A DNA stretch of 64,000 nucleotides from Mya arenaria (Eukaryota; Mollusca; Bivalvia; Myida; Myidae), in assembly GCF_026914265.1 (NCBI RefSeq), contig NC_069136.1, positions 26,796,701 through 26,860,700 of the forward strand, written 5' to 3'. The stretch's first letter is position 1; every line of letters begins with the position of its first letter. Of the stretch, positions 45,614 to 57,600 are shown one piece after another. Below the pieces are notes generated by a model. The model saw only the letters and a program-made list of their open reading frames with translations. It searched no databases and was not told the origin of the DNA. The position numbers and the translations under genes are program-made.

Positions 45614-46570
45614 TAGGGATGCAAACGAATGGCAAAATTGATATTCGAATATTCGTTAATTCTTTCGATCGAATATTCGAATATTCGATTACCAATATGA
45701 ATGTATAAGAAATGTAGTAAACAACTTTTATTGTTTGCTTTAGTAATAGCCGGGGCATTTTAACCCTTCTTCGTTGTAGCCGGTGTACGCGAAGGACCCT
45801 GATTTTTCCAAACATTGGCAATGAAATTCCCCATTTACAAAAATATCTAACAAAAGCAATAGCCACTGAAAAAGGCGAAGATCGTTAATGCCGGGTTGAA
45901 TGTCATGATGCACCAACGGGTCGTTCTGTAGGACGAGCGGCCTCGTTCTGGGATTCACATCTACATAATATAACTATGAAAACACCAAACCTACTCGGAA
46001 ATTCGATAAATAATAAATCAAAAATAACCCTGAATTTTGACCCATTTATTGTATAACAATGACCTAAATTGCTATTCTATACAGTTACATTTCAAAGCAC
46101 GAATGTTATATCGAAACATAGTAAACAGCATATAACTAGCACATGTTATCCATATCATAACGGCGATTTGAGCAATACTGCACAGCTTAATTGACAGCCA
46201 TGACACCACTTTGGTTGCCGATTCCGTTTATTATCCAATAATGGTCATTAGAATTTACCGAAAATAATTGAAAGTTGTTTGATGTCACTTGTCTTATAGC
46301 CAGTTTTTATAAAATTACGGGTACTGTTTATAGTCTCCGACTATGTGTCCCTAATTAACATATGACGCGTGTACCGGTATAGTGTCATCACGTCACGCCT
46401 CTGGCATTTAGGGGCCAATCATTGTAAAAACAAGACATGCTAATATATACAACAGCACAGATGTAGGAAAAAGGTTTATTATTATATTTACCAAACAAAA
46501 CGCATCGAATATTCGAATACCAATTTTGACATTCGAATATTAAACGTTCGAATATTCGTTTGCATCCCTA
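45614..46570. mobile_element. 957-bp hAT-like non-autonomous DNA transposon
   Basis: The ends tagggatgcaaacgaat and attcgtttgcatcccta are inverted copies, each followed inward by several gaatattcg motifs. The flanking octamers gaaaaaat and aaaaaaat differ by one base, fitting an 8-bp target-site duplication as in hAT elements. Short minus-strand frames inside do not look like a transposase. Confidence 0.75.
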
Positions 46571-46889
46571 AAAAAAATATATAAGATTTGAAAAAAGCAT
46601 TGTCACAAATTAGTAGTTTTTTAATTGGTTGAAATATTTCATTAAGATGCATGATGAATACAGCCCCTGATGGATGAAAACCTACCTGCCCGATAGAACC
46701 AATTTGGCACTGCCTAATGGTACCTAACAACTAAATGTACTGTACAACATAAGTCAGCAACCTTTTTTTACTATAAGGGTAATATTGAGTGTAAATAAAA
46801 GACATACAAAAATAAGGATATGGGTAGATTAATTTAGCACACAAAACCTTTTCAAAAATATAGCAAACATCAAGACTTTAAGAAAATAG

Positions 46890-47575
46890 TTTGAAGGTAA
46901 CTGTATTTTCAAACAAGGGACATAATGAAATAATTACTTAAGTCAGAGTTCATAACTGAATAATTTCTAAAGTCAGAGTTATGGTCCTTGTTTGTACATA
47001 TGAGTATTGTCTCAGGCAACATGTGTACCAAGTTTTATTTGAATGAATCTTAAATGGGTTTTTTGGTCGCCTGCGAAGCATGCAAAGCATGCCTTACACA
47101 TAGGGATTGGTTTGTACGGCATCATCAACAATAGAGTCAAACTTTAGATTAAATATCTTTTAAATCATTTGGTGTATAGTCCTCAAACTTAATAATATCA
47201 TTGGTCATGAGCTCAATGACAAGTTTAAAGTGACAACATTTAATATCACAAGAACTAAAGCATTACTAAAATGCAGTAACGCCTATCAGTAAATATCAAA
47301 TAATACAAGAGGGCAGTGAAGGGAACGCCATTGTTTGTTTGTTTGGTTGTTGTTTACAGTCCAAAAAGGGGCATAACTCCCTAAATTATTATATCCAGAA
47401 TAATTGGCCATACTATTAAGCATGTCATATTGTCTCTGGAAATATGTGTACCATGCTTGAACATTCAAGGCCAAGGTTAAAGTTTTTGCATTATGTCGAC
47501 GCCGGCAAAACCTTGGAGACCAAGGATATGACAATACACGAACATTTTTCTTCGAAAAATAGACGAGCTAATATT
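46890..47575. repeat. Dispersed low-copy repeat region
   Basis: Contains phrases typical of the window's repeats (aaaaggggcataactccc, ggtccttgtttgtacatatga, gtcgacgccggcaaaacctt). The latter part resembles the end of the 1-1.2 kb array. Not a gene. Confidence 0.45.
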
Positions 47576-48131
47576 TGGTCTTAAATAACAAAATAGACAA
47601 TAAAGCTTTTCTGGGACTGGGAACACTACAGCTGATCTGCAAATCAAATAAATAAGCAAATACATTCTGCACCTAGGATACACTTAAAGCATACATGAAC
47701 AATTGAATCGCAACAAGCAGAAACAGGTCTCATTAAAAATGAAACCATCGAGAAGAAGGAAATATGACATCATCAGGAAATATGACTTCATAAAAACCTA
47801 TGACTAAAAAACAAAATGGCTACCAGTGATGTGATGTATTGTAAAGGTCCAGAGCAGTTTAAGGTAACATCACCAAGGCCTATGATAAAAACCAATTTTA
47901 ACAACAAATGCACAGAAGCTTGTGATAGACTTAAGAAAATCATTGAAAAAAATACATGGCTTAAAATACTGTGAAATTACATATAAATAAATAATTGGAT
48001 GTGAAATAAAAGCTGATTATTTAAAAATTTACACTGAAATGTACCAATTTCTGTTTGTTGCGATTCAATTGATAAAAGAAAAGCAATCACCATACATGAA
48101 TGTCTGTAGTCAGTGCATGCTGAATACTTAC

Positions 48132-48650
48132 AGCATGGGCCTGACCCCTGTTCTGTGGAGTAGGGGGCTGCATGTGGTGAGAGTGAGGGGGGTGAGGAGT
48201 AAGTGGGGCGGGGGACATCACCCCGTGAGGGTTCATGGGGGATGGAGGCATGATTCCATGGGAGGTCATGGCTGAGGGAGACATCACCCCATGGGGGTTC
48301 ATTGGGGATTGAGGCATGATTCCATGGGAAGTCATTGGTGAAGGGGACATTACCCCATGGGGGTTCATGGGGGATTGGGGCATAACTCCATGAGAGGTCA
48401 TGGGTGACGGGGACATTACTCCATGGGGGGTCATAGGGGACTGGGGCATATGATGGGAATGGCTATGGGGGATCATGTGACCCTGGTGGCCCCCCATCAT
48501 GTGACTTGGGTTGGGAGTCATTGGGGTATGGGGATGTTGGGGGGTAAGAGGGGGAGGGAGCGGGGTGAGGGGTTGAGGAGGGTGGGGGGTCAGAGATGGG
48601 GGTGGGTGGCTATGTTGTGACATCTGCTGAATCACTCCGGGATGTGAACG
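48132..48650 (-). CDS. STAG: STAG visible exon 8, Pro/Met/His/Ser repeat domain
   Basis: 173 codons. After [20 protein letters not shown] come Pro-rich stretches and then about five cycles of a ~20-residue repeat, [20 protein letters not shown] with variants. It is low complexity and probably disordered, with many SP/TP sites that could be phosphorylated. Vertebrate STAG lacks an obvious counterpart, so membership rests on phase-consistent splicing to the previous exon. Confidence 0.78.
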
Positions 48651-51600
48651 CTAACATAAACAAGAGAAATGATGTTGTAATAGAAATACAATTTATAAAC
48701 TAAATCATAAAAAACACCGCTACTTAATATATATATAATATTGATTTGATTTCATCTTCTTTAACAACAATTATTTCATGAAATTTTGTTCAGGCTCATA
48801 TTTATGAGATCTCAAATTATGTAATAAATTCTGATTTCATGAAACCAGCCCCAAGCCAACTTACAGAGTGGTCGTCGATATTCTGTGACGCCTCCTCATA
48901 CATCCTGTGTTGCTGTCGAGCATACTGGGCAGCTATCTGAGGGCTCTCATATTCACTGATGCTGGGCTCACTTGTCTCGGGCTCCAACTGGGGCCTGAAG
49001 AAAAATAGATATGACAATTAAGGGCACACTGGAGTGGGCGAACTGGGCAGCTATCTGTGGGCTCTTATATTCACTGATGCTGGGCTCACTTGTCTCGGGC
49101 TCCAATTGGGGCCTAAAGAATAACATATAGGAGATGACAATAAAGAGCATACTGGAGCAGGCGCACTGGGCAGCTATCTGTGGGCTTTCATATTCACTAA
49201 TGCTGGGCTCACGTGAAGTGACTCAAACTTGGGCCCAATGCATTATAAATAGGAAATGACAATAAAGAGCATACTGGAGCAGGTGTATTGGGCAGCTATC
49301 AGCGGGCTCTCATACTAACTGATGCAAGGCTCACATGAAGTTAGACTCAAAACTTGGGCCTGAAGCACTATAAATAGGAAATGACAATAAAGGGCATACT
49401 GGAGCAGGTGTATTGGGCAGCTATCAGCGGGCTCTCATACTAACTGATGCAAGGCTCACATGAAGTTAGACTCAAAACTTGGGCCTGAAGCACTATAAAT
49501 AGGAAATGACAATAAAGGGCATACTGGAGCAGGTGTATTGGGCAGCTATCAGCGGGCTCTCATACTAACTGATGCTAGGCTCACATGAAGTTAGACTCAA
49601 ACTTGGGCCTGAAGCACTATAAATAGGAAATGACAATAAAGGGCATACTGGAGCAGGTGTATTGGGCAGCTATCAGCGGGCTCTCATACTAACTGATGCA
49701 AGGCTCATGTGAAGTTAGACTCAAACTTGGGCCTGAAGCACTATAAATAGGAAATGACAATAAAGGGCATACTGGAGCAGGTGTATTGGGCAGCTATCAG
49801 CGGGCTCTCATACTAACTGATGCAAGGCTCACATGAAGTTAGACTCAAAACTTGGGCCTGAAGCACTATAAATAGGAAATGACAATAAAGGGCATACTGG
49901 AGCAGGTGTATTGGGCAGCTATCAGCGGGCTCTCATACTAACTGATGCAAGGCTCACATGAAGTTAGACTCAAAACTTGGGCCTGAAGCACTATAAATAG
50001 GAAATGACAATAAAGGGCATACTGGAGCAGACCTTGTATTGGGCAGCTATCAGCGGGCTCTCATACTAACTGATGCTAGGCTCACATGAAGTTAGACTCA
50101 AACTTGGGCCTGAAGCACTATAAATAGGAAATGACAATAAAGGGCATACTGGAGCAGGTGTATTGGGCAGCTATCAGCGGGCTCTCATACTAACTGATGC
50201 AAGGCTCATGTGAAGTTAGACTCAAACTTGGGCCTGAAGCACTATAAATAGGAAATGACAATAAAGGGCATACTGGAGCAGGTGTATTGGGCAGCTATCA
50301 GCGGGCTCTCATACTAACTGATGCAAGGCTCATGTGAAGTTAGACTGAAACTTGGGCCTGAAGCACTATAAATAGGAAATGACAATAAAGGGCATACTGG
50401 AGCAGGTGTATCGGGCATCTATCTGCGGGCTCTCATACTAGCTGATTCTTTGGGTGAAAAATTCGTAACAGAGATGCCAGAAAATGCAAAACAAATAAAT
50501 TGTAGATATAAATAATACAGTTAAACTCCGTTGGCTCAAACTTCCAGGGACTGGTGAAAATATCTCGAGCCTTGAATGATTTCGAGCTATTCTGATTATT
50601 TACCTTCAATAAAAATAACTTGGTCCTTTACATCTAGTTCGAGCCAAAGAGGAATCGAGCCAAGCGAGTTTGAGCTTAAACAGGGTTCGGCTGTATAGCC
50701 AAGATACAAAATGTGAAGTGTTTGTACAAAAATGATTTTTTTTATTATCAATCGATCATTTATTTGTTTTCTATCTCAATGATCAGACTGATTTCCTACA
50801 CAAACTTACATGTCTCCCTGGCGCCTGAAGTCCCCTCCTGCCTGTCTGTACTGATGGTTGTACGCCGACAATCTATAATTACATAGAACAATGCATAATA
50901 AACCATCTTTGTCTTCATATGAAACATCTTCTAGTACATTTGATGCATATTTTTTCTTTAAAGCTCTTGATCTATTTTATTATTTTTTCGTGTATTTGTA
51001 TATGGAAACAACCTGGATATTAGAAAAAACATGATTTTAAATGAGAGCAGTTTTTTAATTTTGATTTTACTTCAGTGCTTCCCATATTTTAATTTCTAAC
51101 ATATTAAATTTTGTTTAAAAAAACTAATGGACTTGTTAATTCAAAGTAATGTTTAATGACAAAAATGGCACTTCTTTGACACCTTATATAATAGCCATTA
51201 CAAAAACATAATCATGAATTCATACATATTATGTAATAAGAGAGATTGTTTATATGTCCTGTTTTGCTGAAACTATAATTGCATTTATTGATACATACCT
51301 GGGCCCGATTTCTCACAAATTATTAAGTGTAACAAGCTTGAGCTTATTTCATTAAACATTTTTTACTTTATCCTGATTTTACTAGATAAAAATAAGAATA
51401 CCATGATTATCTTGAAGATAATTTCAATTGAGGTCCAGAAAGTAAATATTTCACACACTAGTTTTTGACCCCATGTGACTTAATTTCAAACTTATCTAAG
51501 AGTTCATCGATGCAAATATTCCTATTAAGTTTCATGAAGATTGGTGCAGATATAATGCCTCTGTTTGTTCCCAAGATTTCTCTAAGATTTGACTTAATGA

Positions 51601-54600
51601 CCTAGTTTTTGACACCATGTCACCCGCTTTTTAAAGTCTACCAAAATTACATCAAGGGGAACATTCTGACCACAGGTTGAACAAAGTCTAACATATCAAT
51701 ACCAATATTTGGTTCCAGGCATGATTTCTTAAAGATTTGACCTACTAAACCAAGTGGAGGTCAAGTTTTGATTAAGGGGACCATTCTGACCAAGTTTGAA
51801 CATTATCTGACCAATCTCTACCAAGATATGGTTCCGGACAGATGGAAGGAATGACGGACGGACAGCGCCAATATTCCCTTCCCGAATGGATTTGTTTGGC
51901 AGGGCCTTGTTATGAGCCTTGCTACATGCATCACTAACAGCAAATCATCAATGATTATACATGCACTAAAATTCATGTGAAGATCTTAAAAGCAGTTTTA
52001 GTTATAACCATGGTTTGATATTTTGCAAGACAATAATGACACCATGCCAGGCAAAAGCTTGACTTTGTGAAACAGACTTGTAGCTAAATATCTACATAGC
52101 TGATTGTTCAGCTGGTACGGAAACGTTTTAAAGACAGGTTAAGTTTATTCTGGTTATTCAGGTTGCAGAGCAGTTACTGGTTTGTCACCATAATGCAATA
52201 ACTCAATAGCTGCTTATTTCTTTTATAAGCACTTACTCATTTCTTGCAAAAGGGTGATTACTGTCGATCTTATAGCTGTCTTATACCTGCGCATACCAAC
52301 AAGATAATCCTCTTTGTATCCCAAAAATATGATTTCTTATAACCATCATGAGGCCAAACCAAATTGATTCTGTTTAATGTCATCTGACTGGTAGGTTTTG
52401 GCTCTTCAAAACCAAAAGATTTTACAGTTCTTCAAAATCTTAAATACTCAAGTATCACAAGGGATATTGTATTTATAAAGTGAATATAATAATTAACCAT
52501 GTCTGGAAGTATTCCTGTGTTTTAATCAGCTAATCATTGTTATTTCTGAAAATAGCCAGGCGTATATTTGAGTATGAGGGAATCATGCCCTAAACAGTTT
52601 AAAGAGGCTTGGACACCGTTTGAAATTGTTTCCAAAGTCATTTTAATTCAACATACTTCCTGTTTTTGATGCAAATGTCTGAGAAAAAAAAACAATCTTT
52701 ACAACAGTTACTTAACAATAGTATGATGTTAAAGGCTCTAAATCCTGGTTTCAGAATTTAGTTCCTGAATTCTACAACCCCAGAGTATTCAATCTTTTCC
52801 CCTATCTTTTTGTGAATGGGGCATGGGCTGTTAGAACTGTAAAAATAGCAAAAAAATGGCTGAAATTGTAAATTTATGATAGTATATTTCAAACAAGAAA
52901 ACAAAGCAAGGGCACTTGAAGATAAAGAATTTAAAGAGATTAGGAATGCATTTAAACATAACTATAGAAGTAATTTTGGATTGTGAATTTTGAGTCCAAT
53001 TTTTGTGAAAAAAATATACTTTTTTTATTTGTATTCGGCACCATTTAATGTGAAAAACAAACACTGGTATTATATAATCAACCATAAAAACAGTTATATC
53101 AAATAATTTATTAAACTTAATGTGCATACTTCAGTGGATTTTTTATATTGTACAATGCTGGATAGATTGTCCATTCTTCTGTTGTATACTTTCAAAAGAG
53201 GTTGAATTATGCAAACATCTGACTCAAATTTGTCTGATTTCTCCAGCCAGGTAGGTGGACTTTGAATTGAAATCTGGCCGTTAACATTGAATTAATTTGA
53301 TATGGCCTTGTTAATAAACATGGGCCAGTTGCTCCAATGTCTGTTCATGTGATCGTTCTTTTTGCATCAAACTGTTTTAATAGCAATTCACTGATAATTG
53401 ACAAATATAAATGACATAGAAATGGATAAATAAAAAATATTCCATTGACAAACAAAACAAAAACAAAACACCATCTTTTATAAGTTTGAATTTTGAAGTG
53501 TAGTTATTTTCCTGCCATATTTTTTTTGTCGGACATAAACAAAATAAATGGCATGCATACTCTCCTTGTTGTCTTCTACCCACATACCAGGTTTCATGAA
53601 CATATAGCTCAAAACACTTTTTGAGTTGTGCTTATGGTTAAGATACGATTAAAAAGTATGGTATTTTCAGTATTTCTGTTGCCAAAGCAACCACATTATT
53701 TGCATGAGAAAAAAGAGAGTAAAATAATGTTCATAATCTCCTTATTGCTCTCCAAACAAATACCAATTCAATTAAGTGTAGGGATTTGATAGCTGTAAAG
53801 ACATTTATATGCACAACTAACTCTTAGTTTGGAAAATGGAATTTTGGCAAACATTTTGTTAATGTCAAATATATCTCAGCTAACTGCAACTTAGCGTCAT
53901 TTCTGTACATTTATAATACCTCTCTATTGTAACTGGTAGACATGGGATATGGAGAGAAAGCACTTGCCCATACTGCAAATGTTATATTGATAATAAATTC
54001 CATTTTGTGTTGATATATTCTTTATATAATGTTATAAGGATTTTTTGTATTGCAAAATATTATCGAGAAAACCATACTATAGATAAATTTTATTCTTTAA
54101 TTCGAATATAATACCTTGATCATATGTAACATAGCATGGTTTATATATAAAATCATGCATTTGAAGAAAAAAATGTTTTTACGGATGTTTAATTTTGAAA
54201 TCTTCATGTGTAATTGTCACTATTATGTTTGTATTATGTATGTATGTGCTTGTGTTTGTGTATGGGCCAGAGGCCTTTTGAAAAATCAACTTTGACCATT
54301 GTGATGGTAAAAAGCTCTTGATCGCAAATGCCTATATGAAAAAGTCATTTGCCCAAAACATCACTCCCCTCGATAGCCAGTCACTCTAGCCATTCGTTTC
54401 AAGTTTATTTTTTATATAGCCAGTTTGTACTGATTCTAAAATATTTTTTTCCGTATACTCCTGTTGATTCTACTAAAAGGTTTCACTGAGTTCAATTTAT
54501 TTGCTGATTTACGCGTGACTCAAATTCATCTGTTTACTGTTAAGACACAGACACATTTTATTTCTTTCACTCAATGATCATTTTATATATTATAAACTTC

Positions 54601-57600
54601 AAGGATCTTCATATGTGTTTTTCCATTAAAATATTGATACATTTGTTCAGTTCCATTGCGACATATACATGTATGATATATTTTGAATCATTTATAAATG
54701 CATTTATCCTTAAAAGACAGCCACATTTGTATATTCAACTGTCTTCTTCAGAAGATGATCTTTTTAAGCTTTAAGCTTCTGATCAAATTCTTAAATATTT
54801 AGAATGTAATATATGTTGTCACTTGTACATTTTTATGAAATAAATATGTTTGAACCAAATAACCAGTAATATATATGGCAAAGGAGTTGATTGGCGACAA
54901 AAGCCTGACCATCAACACTTCAGTTCAATGTTGTGAGGATTAGCATAAAGAGATTTTTAAGTCATTCATAGCATTTGCAATTGGTCAAGAAGCAGTCAGA
55001 ACCAGGCACAGTGAATGTCAAAAGGTTGTGCACCTAAGTTACGCCCCCTCTAATTTTAAGTCCTGGATGCTCCTGGATCCAGCTCTGATGGGGATGTATC
55101 ATCAGTTCACCTATGCTGTCACAACGACATAATTTGTCCTTCTTTTAATCACACATTTTATAATTTAATAATAAAGGCATAGAGGACCAAAAGTAATTAA
55201 AACAACCAACAAGGGAAACTTTGACATTTTTATCTCTTCATTTAAACTGCATAAATCAAAAAGTTTGCATGATTTTCATTACTAAGAAAGGTAAATATAA
55301 AATATGATAATAATGAACTTTTTTACATTATATGAAATGAAAGGATGAAGACAGTGTATTAAAACAAAACATTATAGACAAAAAACTTGCAAAAGCAAAC
55401 AATATTATCCTGTAAATTGTAAGCATTATTTTGATTACACTACTGTATACATATCCCTTTAAAAATATATACAACAAACATTGGGCAATATTTAAAGAGT
55501 AATAATTTTAATCAAGACTGTAATAGTCAAAATTAGGAACAAGCCCATAAGCCCTTCTCTGGTAAAATGGTTTCCGGGTGCGCTCAAATTCTTCATATAA
55601 CAAAGCAAGGCTTTTTGGTATTTTTTTTCTTCCAAGCACTATTGTAAGAATGAGAACTTGTTCTAAAAAAAGTCTAATTTCAATGACTTAGATTTTAAAG
55701 GCTTATCAAACATTTTCAACTCTTATCATATACATAATGTAAACCCTTGTGTTATATGATTTATTGAATGTTAATCTAGTCATGTAACTTATTGTGTTCC
55801 CTTTAATAAATGGCCCACAATAGAGGATGATGCCAAAAATCATTCTTTTCATTTTAATGCACCATCATTTATAACTTGTTTGACTTGAAAGATCAAAAAG
55901 CAGAAAAAAACATGATTTAGGTACAAATTGAAAAAAATATTAGCCTTTATCAATGTTTTTTTTTTTAATTAATAGCTGTCTAAATATTCCCGAGTAAAAA
56001 GTGACAAATAACGCAAATATTTTTAATATCTGTACAAATATCATAAATATTTTTATGTTTTTATTGTAAAAGTCCAACAAGTTAAACATGATAATGCATT
56101 AAATTAAAAAGATAATTGTTTGCATCAAACCAACATTGTGCGCCTTTATCATCTACGATATATGTATTATTTTTTTAGTAATGTATTTTCATTAAATAAA
56201 CAATGCTTAAAATAACCTTACATATCACACACCATATCTTTTGCAAAACTTCAGTGAAAAGATTTGATACATGATATGTTGAACACATCCCGCTTAATTG
56301 CAGTGATATTTTAACCATTATCAGATCTACAGGCATGTTAACAATACACTGTTCACCAATGAGCTAAGATTTAAGCGACACTTTACAGCCACTTTCACAA
56401 TACTCAGTTGACCAAAGGGCTACGATGTAAGCATCACTGTATACACACGTTCACAATACTCAGGCACTATAAACACATTCGGGGTCTAGAATCACGTGTC
56501 AACATTGCACTATTGTCTCTGTAACTCCGCCCCTCTATGGCAAAACAGGTGGGTGGGGTAAACTCATAATGCACCGAGGTCTTCATCCCCAAACACTAGA
56601 AACAAAGCAAAAACAAAACAAACTATAACAATAATCACCAAACTGAATATATAAACACTCTTCATAAAAGCTCTGCTTTGTGTTGTTTTGATTAGTTTCT
56701 TACTGTTGCTTTAACGGGGATGTTATTGAACTGGCAGCTGAGGGGCTGAAATTATATTTGCAATAGGTTTGAGGGGGCAATTTAGGCCCCAAACTGGTTC
56801 AAAGGGGATGAAGCACCCTGCTGCAGAAGTAAAACTGTTTTTTTTAGAAGCGGACTCGACGGTATTCCTTGAAGCAAACTTGAGAGTCAATCCTAATTCC
56901 TAACCACAAATAAAGTAACAACCAAAGCAACCAGTTGAAAAAAAGAAGACTTTTTAATCATTCAGAAAATTAAAAAAAAAAACATTATTTTTTTGGTTCC
57001 TGGAGCCAAAATTCTAAAAACATGTTCAGTCTCAAGGTTGTTTAAACCATTTACGCAATGAATTCAAAGGTGTTAAATACGTTCTGCTTGAGCCTGCCTG
57101 CATACTTATATCATGAAGAGTTTGTGATATTCCTCATGTTAATCCACCATAAAACTACTTGTAAAAGCACGATGATAATTGAATTAACCAGTCGCCAAAG
57201 CAATTACTGCAACTTGTCGAGAACATTTGGCCAGCAATTTCAGTTAATCCCTTGATTGAATTCAGAGACTGACTTCACTGATCCAATTGGGGTGCAAAGA
57301 CAAAGATCCTGCCTACTGCATTTCACCTTTTTTCCGCATGGATATATTTATTCTCTTTTTCTTTCAAGCCCAAATACCAAAAGTTCCATCACTGTCTGAA
57401 TGTTCGCTACATAACATATATAACAGAGCTTTCATGAATAAAATAAATGGAAAACAATGTCTATTTTTAGATAATTTTAAGGAAATTATCAAAACACAAT
57501 GGCTCCATCTTGTCAACAAATGTTTAATATCACTTTTTTAATATGATACCTTTGTTCCCTGTTTTAAATAGATGACCCTGAATATGATACCTTTGATCAT

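Noticed and set aside
48423..48620. Plus-strand Gly/Met/His-rich frame
   Set aside because: It is the antisense shadow of the STAG Pro/Met/His exon, which has splice sites and phase support on the minus strand.
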